A DNA stretch of 64,000 nucleotides from an uncultured Pelagibacteraceae bacterium (lineage in GTDB: Bacteria; Pseudomonadota; Alphaproteobacteria; Pelagibacterales; Pelagibacteraceae). The notes under the pieces are model-generated. The model saw nothing but the letters and a program-made list of their open reading frames with translations, was not told the origin of the DNA and made no database searches. The stretch is taken from the NCBI GenBank assembly GCA_902584365.1, contig CACHZG010000003.1, positions 23,453 to 87,452 on the forward strand, in the 5' to 3' direction. A program made the translations under genes and the position numbers. Of the stretch, positions 57,319 to 64,000 are shown piece by piece (within the stretch, counting starts at the first letter, position 1; the number at the start of each line of letters is the position of its first letter).

Positions 57319-58590
57319 TTAACTCCATTTCTTTTCAAATTTGTGTCTAACGATTTGAGCTGCCAAGTTCATTAAAATTAAAAAAGCTAGAAGCACCATA
57401 ATACATGCAGATACTTTTTCAACGAAACCCCTCTCAGCACTTTCTGACCATATATATATCTGAACTGGTAAACTTGCAGCAGGATCAACTGGCGTTCCAG
57501 GTATTGTGTTCACAAAAGCAACCATTCCTATTAAAATTAAAGGGGCTGTTTCCCCTAAGGCTTGAGCTAAGCCAATTATCGTTCCAGATAAAGTTCCAGG
57601 CATTGATAGTGGCACAGTATGATGCATGGTCGTTTGCATATTACTTGCACCCATCGCTAATGCAGCTTCTCTTATACTTGGTGGTACAGCTTTTAAAGAG
57701 GCTCTTGCAGCAATAATTATTGTTGGTAATGTCATAAGAGACAAAGTAATTCCTCCAACAAGTGGTGTCGATCTTGGTAAATTAAAAACTGCTAATAAAA
57801 CACCAAGACCTAGCAAACCAAATACTATCGATGGAACAGCTGCTAAATTATTAATGTTTACTTCTATAAAATCTGTAAATTTATTTTTTGGTGCAAATTC
57901 CTCGAGATAAATTGCAGCTAACACTGCAACAGGAAATGAAAACGCTAAACATACTAGTATACTAAAAACTGTTCCCATAAACGAGCTAGCTATACCTGCT
58001 AGTTCTGCCTCTCTTGAATCAGGGCTTGTAAAAAAACTAATGTTAAACTCTGATAAAATATCCCCTCTTTCATTAAGCATATCGTAAATCTGCAGCTGAT
58101 AATCGTTTACTCTTCTATTCTTTTCAGGGATATCTCTTGGATAATTTCCTTTATGAACTTGATCAACATCATCAGAAGCTGTTAATTTTATGGGTACTAT
58201 TTTACCCAGAAAGTCTGGATTTTTTAAAAGTAGATCTTTAACTTCAGTCTCATATTTATATGAAACCATTTGAATTAATTGACGATCCTCTTCTTCAGGA
58301 AGTCCAGGATCTAATGAGGTCATAGCTTTGTAAGCAACATCATAATAGTCTGCATTTTCTAAATCATCTTTTGATGGACTTTCTGCATCGATTAAAAGTA
58401 ATTCTTTATCATAATGAACTTCTGTTACTATCCAAGTTTTTTGGAAAGCTGAGTAACCTTTTGAAAATATCTGAAACATAAAAACTGCTAAAAAGCTTAA
58501 AGCTAATCCTATAGCTATTTTGCCATACCATTGAAATCTTCTTTCAGCGTTATATCTTTTTTTTAATAAATTTTTCTTAAAACTATTCAT
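57319..58590 (-). CDS. pstA: Phosphate ABC transporter permease PstA (large form)
   Basis: Membrane subunit of the phosphate importer. The ATG at 58590, preceded by AGGGA, gives 423 residues; a TTG eight codons upstream is also in frame. An N-terminal helix is followed by a periplasmic insert of about 140 residues, then the usual six-helix permease with the EAA-type loop SIREAALAMGASNMQTTMHH. This is longer than the 296-residue E. coli PstA, as is common in alphaproteobacteria. It overlaps the end of pstC by 8 bases. Confidence 0.94.
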   Translation of the reverse strand: MNSFKKNLLKKRYNAERRFQWYGKIAIGLALSFLAVFMFQIFSKGYSAFQKTWIVTEVHYDKELLLIDAESPSKDDLENADYYDVAYKAMTSLDPGLPEEEDRQLIQMVSYKYETEVKDLLLKNPDFLGKIVPIKLTASDDVDQVHKGNYPRDIPEKNRRVNDYQLQIYDMLNERGDILSEFNISFFTSPDSREAELAGIASSFMGTVFSILVCLAFSFPVAVLAAIYLEEFAPKNKFTDFIEVNINNLAAVPSIVFGLLGLGVLLAVFNLPRSTPLVGGITLSLMTLPTIIIAARASLKAVPPSIREAALAMGASNMQTTMHHTVPLSMPGTLSGTIIGLAQALGETAPLILIGMVAFVNTIPGTPVDPAASLPVQIYIWSESAERGFVEKVSACIMVLLAFLILMNLAAQIVRHKFEKKWS

Positions 58591-59959
58591 ATTTTTCCCT
58601 ATATTTTTTAACAACTGAAAGAGCGATTACATTTAAAAATAAAGTTACTATAAATAAAGATATTCCTAAGGCAAAAGCTGATTGAGTTTTTGGATCTCCA
58701 AATTGTTGGTCTCCAATTAAAATTACTACAATTTGCGCTGTAATGGTAGAAGTTGACTCAAGTGGATTCATTGTAAGATTAGCCGCTAGTCCTGAGGCCA
58801 TTACAACGATCATTGTTTCTCCCACCGCTCTTGATACTGCTAAAAGTATCGAACCTACGATACCAGGTAAGGCTGCTGGAAAAATTACTTTTTTTACAGT
58901 TTCAGATTTTGTTGCACCCATTGCGTAACTTCCATCTCTTAAATTTTGCGGTACTGCTGTTATAACGTCATCGCTTAGACTTGAAATAAAAGGAATTATC
59001 ATTACTCCCATAACTGCTCCTGCAGCTAAAGCGCTCTCCGCTGAAACTTCTAAGCCCATAGCATTACCTATTTCTTTAACAAAAGGACCGACGGTTAAAG
59101 CTGCAAAAAAACCATATACTACTGTTGGAATACCAGCTAAAATCTCAATAATAGGTTTAGCATATTTTCTTACACCTCTTCCAGCATACTCAGATAGATA
59201 TATCCCACTCAGCAAACCTATGGGGATGGCAACACACATTGCAATAAAAGCAATAAAAAAAGTTCCAGCAAATAAAGGTACAGCTCCGAAAGCATCCTTC
59301 ATTAATTCAGGATCTGGTTGACCATCTCTTACAAAAGTTTTAGCAGGATACCAATGAGTTCCGAATATAAAGTCAAAGATTTTTACTGCTTGAAAAAACC
59401 TAATCGCTTCGAATAAAAGTGAAAAAACTATTCCAATTGTAACTAAAACTGCACCTAATGATGCAACAAATAACACCCATTTAAGAAAAATTTCTACTGG
59501 TTCTCTCATGCGATCATTTTTCTGAACAGATCTATATGCAAAACTCAGAGAGAAAATTAAAATTGCTAAAATAATTGCTACTTTAGCGCTGTTAGCTATT
59601 CCTTTTAATTGAATGTACTTATTAGCAGACTCATCTAGAAAATTAGTAATATTTCCCGTGTAAGTTCCTGCGGCTAATGCTTTAACCTTTGTGTAAATAA
59701 GCTGAAGCTCATTTTTAGTTAAGTTCTGATCAGTGTAATCTTGTAAAATAAATGTTTTAACGATTGATGGTTCAAAAACTGACCAAAGAGCAAAAATTAT
59801 TAATGCTGGTGCAGCACACCAAGCAGCTAAATAATATCCATAAAATTTTGGTAATGCCGTAAGTCTTTGTGATGATTGAATAACTAGAGCTTTTTTTCTA
59901 CCGAAATAATAACTTGTGAAAGCTAAGAGAATAATAAAAGTTACAAGTATTAAATTCAT
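58583..59959 (-). CDS. pstC: Phosphate ABC transporter permease PstC (large form)
   Basis: Second membrane subunit of the phosphate importer, 458 residues. The N-terminal 150 residues hold extra helices and a periplasmic segment not found in E. coli PstC. The core contains GIYLSEYAGRGVRKYAKPI, the EAA-type loop LRDGSYAMGATKSETVKKV and VSRAVGETMIVVMASG. It follows pstS across a 59-base gap that holds a strong hairpin, so its expression is probably lower than that of pstS. Confidence 0.94.
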   Translation of the reverse strand: MNLILVTFIILLAFTSYYFGRKKALVIQSSQRLTALPKFYGYYLAAWCAAPALIIFALWSVFEPSIVKTFILQDYTDQNLTKNELQLIYTKVKALAAGTYTGNITNFLDESANKYIQLKGIANSAKVAIILAILIFSLSFAYRSVQKNDRMREPVEIFLKWVLFVASLGAVLVTIGIVFSLLFEAIRFFQAVKIFDFIFGTHWYPAKTFVRDGQPDPELMKDAFGAVPLFAGTFFIAFIAMCVAIPIGLLSGIYLSEYAGRGVRKYAKPIIEILAGIPTVVYGFFAALTVGPFVKEIGNAMGLEVSAESALAAGAVMGVMIIPFISSLSDDVITAVPQNLRDGSYAMGATKSETVKKVIFPAALPGIVGSILLAVSRAVGETMIVVMASGLAANLTMNPLESTSTITAQIVVILIGDQQFGDPKTQSAFALGISLFIVTLFLNVIALSVVKKYREKYE

Positions 59960-59976
59960 ATTGAGCTTTTAAGATA

Positions 59977-60003
59977 AAAAAGGGGGTAAAATACCCCCTT
60001 TTT
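59977..60003 (-). terminator. Terminator-like hairpin between pstS and pstC
   Basis: AAAAAGGGGGTA (59977-59988) pairs perfectly with TACCCCCTTTTT (59992-60003) around a 3-base loop. On the minus strand it ends in a T-run. It follows the pstS stop by 15 bases and precedes pstC in the same operon, so it probably acts as a partial terminator or protects the pstS mRNA 3' end. Confidence 0.75.
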
Positions 60004-60018
60004 GTTTAATTGATACTA

Positions 60019-61023
60019 CTACTTCTTAGCAGGCATGTTAACTAACTTCGTAGCGTTAGTTCTAGATGTTTTGTATAACTTGCCATCTAGGGGTACTAGC
60101 CCGATATCAGTTAAATAACCTTTTTTACCCATAGCTTTTTTACTTGTGAACTCTTTTACGAATTCATGTAAGCCTGGTACAACGCCCACGTGAGCTTTTT
60201 TCACGTAGAAGAATAAAGGTCTTGCAACTGCATAGCTATAATCTTGAATAGATTTTAAGCTTGGTTGACCACCTTCAATGCTCGCTGCTTGCAATTTGTC
60301 TTTTGCAGCTAAGAAATAACTGAAACCAAAGAAACCAAACATTTCTTTATCAGCAGCTAGTTTTTGAATAATTAGTGAGTCGTTTTCACCAACTTCAATT
60401 ACCGCACCGTCTTCTCTTAGTGCTTTATATTTAGCACCAGCATCTTTTGAAGCTTTATCGATACCTTTTTTCATTACTAATGAATTCCAGGCATCTCTTG
60501 TTCCTGATGTTCCTGGAGGTACCATCACTTTAATTGGGTAGTTTGGTAATGAAGAGTCAATATCGCTCCATTTTTTATATGGATTCGGTACTAACTTACC
60601 ATCTTTAGCAACTTCTTTTGCTAATGCTGCCCATAATTGTTTTTTTGTAAAGTTTACTGGTTTAGCATCTTTAGAATAAGCTAACGTTATTCCATCATTA
60701 CCAACTGTAATCTCTACGATTTCTTCAACACCATTTTTTTGACATAGCGCGTACTCTTTAGCCTTCATGGCTCTAGATGCATTTGTTACGTCTGGGTGCT
60801 CTGTACCAACACCGGCACAGAATAATTTAGCTCCACCACCTGTTCCTGTTGACTCGATTACTGGTGTTTTAAATTTACCAGACGAACCAAACCTTTCAGC
60901 AACGATTGTTGCGTACGGGAATACAGTTGAAGAACCTACGATTTTAATCTGATCTCTAGCTTGAGCAGAAGTTACAACTAACATTGCAACTAATGAAGCT
61001 AAAGCGATTGATAGTTTTTTCAT
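60019..61023 (-). CDS. pstS: Phosphate-binding periplasmic protein PstS
   Basis: Soluble receptor of the phosphate importer. The 334-residue protein has a signal peptide MKKLSIALASLVAMLVVTSA, cleaved after QA. The mature start RDQIKIVGSSTVFPYA carries the phosphate-binding Ser/Thr, and ESTGTGGGAKLFCAG, VPPGTSGTRDAW and NDGITLAYS are the other binding segments. The AGGAT ribosome site and GC-richer codons suggest strong expression. A Pho-box-like repeat lies 68 bases upstream. Confidence 0.96.
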   Translation of the reverse strand: MKKLSIALASLVAMLVVTSAQARDQIKIVGSSTVFPYATIVAERFGSSGKFKTPVIESTGTGGGAKLFCAGVGTEHPDVTNASRAMKAKEYALCQKNGVEEIVEITVGNDGITLAYSKDAKPVNFTKKQLWAALAKEVAKDGKLVPNPYKKWSDIDSSLPNYPIKVMVPPGTSGTRDAWNSLVMKKGIDKASKDAGAKYKALREDGAVIEVGENDSLIIQKLAADKEMFGFFGFSYFLAAKDKLQAASIEGGQPSLKSIQDYSYAVARPLFFYVKKAHVGVVPGLHEFVKEFTSKKAMGKKGYLTDIGLVPLDGKLYKTSRTNATKLVNMPAKK

Positions 61024-61091
61024 TGTTTATCCTTTCATTTATTAATTAATTAACAAACATAAGACTCATAGAATTAAGAGGACTCTTTAAT

Positions 61092-61109
61092 ATTACAGAT
61101 GTGTTACAA
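61092..61109 (-). promoter_or_regulatory. Predicted Pho box upstream of pstS
   Basis: On the minus strand TTGTAAC (61103-61109) and CTGTAAT (61092-61098) are direct 7-base repeats separated by 4 bases, the geometry of a PhoB half-site pair (CTGTCAT consensus). It is 68 bases before the pstS ATG, a suitable distance for activation. Confidence 0.5.
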
Positions 61110-61130
61110 ATTTATTAAAATGATAACTTT

Positions 61131-61742
61131 TTAGTTGAACTTTCTAGTTATCTCGATTTGCTCATAATCAGAGGATAAAGACCCTCCGCAACTAAAAGGT
61201 CTTACTTTATTTTTAACTGCGTAGGATTGAGTTGGCTTTAATGTAACTTCTAGTTGTACAAAGTTAACTAATTTTTGAGTAAAACCTTTATCATATCTCC
61301 AAGCATTCCATTGTGTTGGAGCGGTGAATACTTCACTTAAATAAGATGCAGCTTTTGAGTGAATCATATTGCTCTCGTTTTGTCCTTTTAAAAGATTATT
61401 TTTAACTTTTTCAAAAATTTTTCTACATTTAATTGAGTCCACCATGTACGAGTTAGCATTTAAATGAGTGCTCATCGGTGCTGACACAATTAATTGAATT
61501 CCATCGTCTCTTCTAGAAAATAAAGCTTCAGTATAAATTGTAGATACATTTTTACTATCTACTTCAAGAACTAAATCGTTTTTAGCTTGCTTAAGATCGT
61601 TTTTTAATCTTAAAAGTCCTAGATCAAAAACTGTAAGAGGTTGAGAACGTAAAGTTTTCTCTATTAAATTTACATCTGCTTTAACAGTTGTAAAAATTAA
61701 ACTTAATAAAACCAGACTTATATAATTCATTATTCTAGTCAT
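61131..61742 (-). CDS. Hypothetical exported protein between phoR and pstS
   Basis: A 203-residue protein with a signal peptide (core ISLVLLSLIFTTVKA) and a soluble remainder of mixed alpha/beta character. Two cysteines (SIKCRK and FSCGG) could form a disulfide. An alternative ATG four codons later (61730) leaves the signal peptide intact. I recognise no family. Its place between the phosphate sensor and pstS suggests a phosphate-starvation role, but that is inference. Confidence 0.75.
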   Translation of the reverse strand: MTRIMNYISLVLLSLIFTTVKADVNLIEKTLRSQPLTVFDLGLLRLKNDLKQAKNDLVLEVDSKNVSTIYTEALFSRRDDGIQLIVSAPMSTHLNANSYMVDSIKCRKIFEKVKNNLLKGQNESNMIHSKAASYLSEVFTAPTQWNAWRYDKGFTQKLVNFVQLEVTLKPTQSYAVKNKVRPFSCGGSLSSDYEQIEITRKFN

Positions 61743-61805
61743 ACTAGAATTTTAACTATTTCGCTGTCTATCTCAAGACAAAATATAATTAAACTTTAAT
61801 ATTTG

Positions 61806-63002
61806 CTAAAATTTAGAAAAATGAACCTTTATTTCAGTGCCACTTTGAGCTTCACTTTTTATTTCTAACTCACCTCTATGCTGATTAACAATGTGCTTCA
61901 CGATCGCCATTCCAAGTCCAGTACCACCAACTTTTTTACTTTTAGCAGCATCAACTCTAAAAAATCTTTCTGTTATTCTAGGAATTTGTTCAGTTGGAAT
62001 TCCAATACCATTATCTTTAATGGACACGGTATAAGAGTCTCCTATAACTTTTCCGTTACCTTGCCCACAATTAATTTCAATCTTTTTATTTTTATCTGAA
62101 TATTTTATACTATTATCAATAATATTTGAAAAAACTTCAATTAATTTTTCATGATCGCCTTTAATAAAGAAATCATCTTTTATATTATTTTTAAATTCAA
62201 AAGGTTTTAAATTTTTTTGATGGATATCTTCAACGTTATTTAAAATTTCTTTTAAATTTACTTTATCTTGAGGCTGTATATGTTCCTCTAACTCAATTTT
62301 ACTTAGTGAAAGTAAATCTTTAATTAAGCTTTCCATCCTATCAGCTTGCTCAAGCATTATCGGTATGAATTTTTTTTGTGCTTCTAAATCATCTTTCGCA
62401 TGTCCGCTTATAGTTTCTAGAAATCCTTTAATAGAAACTAAAGGCGTTTTAAGTTCATGGCTTACATTGGCTACAAAATCAGATTTGAACCTTTGCGCTT
62501 TTATAATATCAGTTAAATCTTTTAGAAATAAAACAACTGAGTCAGGATCATCGACATATGAGGTCGGTCCAGAGAATAGATAAACTTTAAAGAACTGAAA
62601 TGAGGGAGAGGATAATTCTAAATCCATAGTAATTGTCTCTTTTTTTAAAAGCACTAAATCAATATTTTGGAGTAAATCAGGAACTCTCAATAAAGTAGCC
62701 ACGTGCTTATTTAAATTATTTTCTCCAAATTTTTTTTTTGCACTATTATTAAAAAATTTGATATTTTTAAATTTATCTACAATTAAAATTAGATCATCGA
62801 TTTGATTTATAATCTTTACTTGCTCATTAGTTTTTTCAATATTTTCATTGGTGATGTCTTCTATTCCCTCTTCATTATTACTTGGTTTGTTCTCTCTCTT
62901 AATATCGGATCTTGCCTCCATACCTGCTACAATTGATTTTCTGGATACTGCAATTACTACGATCACAATTATTCCAGCAAGAGAGTAAAATAATAATTCC
63001 AT
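61806..63002 (-). CDS. phoR: Phosphate regulon sensor histidine kinase PhoR
   Basis: A 398-residue kinase with one N-terminal membrane helix (FYSLAGIIVIVVIAVS), a PAS-like region (DDLILIVDKFKNIKFFNNSA), a HisKA domain with the phosphoacceptor in FVANVSHELKTPLVSIKGFL, and an ATPase domain with NIIDNSIKYS, VSIKDNGIGIP and KVGGTGLGMAIVKHIV. This is the PhoR layout. It would phosphorylate PhoB, encoded at the far end of the pst operon. It lies 63 bases upstream of the unknown exported protein gene. Confidence 0.92.
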   Translation of the reverse strand: MELLFYSLAGIIVIVVIAVSRKSIVAGMEARSDIKRENKPSNNEEGIEDITNENIEKTNEQVKIINQIDDLILIVDKFKNIKFFNNSAKKKFGENNLNKHVATLLRVPDLLQNIDLVLLKKETITMDLELSSPSFQFFKVYLFSGPTSYVDDPDSVVLFLKDLTDIIKAQRFKSDFVANVSHELKTPLVSIKGFLETISGHAKDDLEAQKKFIPIMLEQADRMESLIKDLLSLSKIELEEHIQPQDKVNLKEILNNVEDIHQKNLKPFEFKNNIKDDFFIKGDHEKLIEVFSNIIDNSIKYSDKNKKIEINCGQGNGKVIGDSYTVSIKDNGIGIPTEQIPRITERFFRVDAAKSKKVGGTGLGMAIVKHIVNQHRGELEIKSEAQSGTEIKVHFSKF

Positions 63003-63044
63003 GATTTGATTATACTTTAAAGATATAGACTAAAGAAATATTTT

Positions 63045-64000
63045 TTAGCGGTTTGATACCGCACTATTTAAAAAGATTTTTGCGCAATTTTCCCAGGTAT
63101 ATTTTTTAGCATGCTCAATGCAAGCGCTTCTATCTGACTTAAGAGCTTCAAGTGCTGCTTTTTTAAGATCGTTGTTTAACGAGCCAATGTTTGTACCGTT
63201 AAAAATATCTTTTGGTCCTGCTACTGGGTAAGCAGCTACTGGCAATCCACATTTTAAAGCTTCTATAATTACAATTCCAAAAGTATCTGTTTTGCTCGGG
63301 AAAACAAAAACATCAGAAGAAGCAAAGTAACTTGCAAGCTCACCATTTGTTCTCTCTCCTTTAAATATCGCTTCAGGATATTCTTTTTTAAGTTTATCTA
63401 AATCAGGTCCTTTACCGACAACTAATTTCGTACCTTCTAAATCTAAATCCAGAAATGCTCTTATATTCTTTTCAATAGATACTCTTCCCACATAAAGATA
63501 AATTGGTCTTTTATATTCTAAATTAATCTTTTTTGGTTTTTGGAATGCCCCGTGATTTGCCCCTCTAGTCCAAACAACCATCTTATCCTTGTCAAAACCA
63601 ATATCTTGAAGTTCATTTTTCATTGACTGAGTTGTTACCAAAATTTTTTCTGCCTGTGAGTGAAATCCTTTAAGGAACTTTTGAGCAAGCTTAATTGGCA
63701 AATAAGGATAGTATAGCTTCAAATATTTATCAAATTGAGTATGGTAAGAAGTGGTAAACTTAAGCTTATTTTTTACACAATATCTTTTTGCAAATATTCC
63801 TATCGGGCCTTCTGTAGCTATGTGAATTATGTCAGCATCGGCTTTAGAAATTAATCTACCTACTCTAGGCCAAACATTAAGAGAAAGTTTTATTTCATTA
63901 TATTTTGGCATTGGCACAGTAAAAAATTGATTAGGTTCAATATATTCAACCTGATGTCCAATTTTTTTTAATTCATCGCCAAGATTTTTTAAAGTTCTAC
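63045..64000 (-). CDS. Glycosyltransferase family 4, C-terminal part (cut by right edge)
   Basis: The frame remains open to base 64000, with upstream codons reading LKNLGDELKKIGHQVEYIEP, a normal GT4 N-terminal region, so the GTG near 63917 is internal. The donor-binding domain shows IYLYVGRVSIEKNIRAFL, FVFPSKTDTFGIVIIEALKC and GLPVAAYPVAGP, the EX7E motif of GT4. HIATEGPIGIFAKRYC resembles diacylglycerol- or mannoside-forming enzymes of this family. Next to phoR it may be the lipid glycosyltransferase (Agt) used in phosphorus-free lipid remodelling, but this is inference. Confidence 0.85.
   Translation of the reverse strand, partial: RTLKNLGDELKKIGHQVEYIEPNQFFTVPMPKYNEIKLSLNVWPRVGRLISKADADIIHIATEGPIGIFAKRYCVKNKLKFTTSYHTQFDKYLKLYYPYLPIKLAQKFLKGFHSQAEKILVTTQSMKNELQDIGFDKDKMVVWTRGANHGAFQKPKKINLEYKRPIYLYVGRVSIEKNIRAFLDLDLEGTKLVVGKGPDLDKLKKEYPEAIFKGERTNGELASYFASSDVFVFPSKTDTFGIVIIEALKCGLPVAAYPVAGPKDIFNGTNIGSLNNDLKKAALEALKSDRSACIEHAKKYTWENCAKIFLNSAVSNR

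Overview
The window is a gene-dense, strongly AT-rich stretch of an alphaproteobacterial chromosome, most like the streamlined marine SAR11 clade (Pelagibacterales). The reasons are the very low GC, the near-absence of intergenic DNA (most neighbours overlap by 1-17 bases), a retinal-making crtI-crtB-crtY-blh operon, GcrA, the short HisG/HisZ pair, a tRNA-His without G-1, and alphaproteobacterial gene orders (ctaC-ctaD-ctaB-ctaG-ctaE-SURF1-thrC; ffs-dnaX-ybaB-recR; kdsB-pheA). The species call is inference from gene content. I see no phage, transposon, CRISPR array, rRNA operon or obvious transferred island.

Layout: 1-6199 (+) is the retinal operon (crtI cut by the left edge) running into ispH, thrB and rnhA. 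6192-14268 (-) holds a peroxiredoxin, thrC and the aa3-type cytochrome c oxidase structural and assembly genes, including a 36-codon membrane peptide between ctaB and ctaG, plus rsmE. 14286-17318 (+) is a redox/iron-sulfur cluster (HAD dehalogenase, CDGSH protein, pirin, quinone reductase, DUF1289). 17315-25472 carries ubiA, then msbA-waaA-lpxK-lpxL for lipid A/KDO, then purD-rsmD. 25443-31866 (-) is pgi, a BamF-like lipoprotein, lspA, ileS, ribF and a HAD phosphatase. 32008-33981 (+) is groES-groEL behind a heat-shock-type promoter. 33988-37092 (-) is tRNA-His-hisS-hisZ-hisG. Then come cspA and accA (-), malate synthase G (+), recR, ybaB, dnaX and the SRP RNA (-), pheA and kdsB (-), a membrane cytochrome c (+), argF, argD and an ABC-2 permease (-), and gcrA, a small membrane protein, arsC and an aquaporin (+). 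From 51043 to the right edge lies a phosphate block: ppx, ppk1, sixA, phoB, phoU, pstB, pstA, pstC, pstS, an unknown periplasmic protein, phoR and a GT4 glycosyltransferase cut by the right edge.

How the parts connect: the terpenoid genes supply retinal for a rhodopsin not encoded here. The lipid A genes, the BamF-like lipoprotein and lspA serve the outer membrane. The right end would sense, import and store phosphate (PhoR/PhoB, Pst, PhoU, Ppk/Ppx), and the edge glycosyltransferase may belong to phosphorus-saving lipid remodelling.

I found no wholly new multigene system. The most unusual signals are regulatory or structural: a 12-A tract in dnaX placed so that slippage either way gives a short gamma-like product; a terminator-like hairpin between pstS and pstC; a stem-loop at the predicted 5' end of cspA mRNA; an AccA with a C-terminal membrane segment; a tRNA-His four bases ahead of its own synthetase; an arsC-aquaporin pair behind gcrA; and a malate synthase gene without the glycine riboswitch known from other SAR11.
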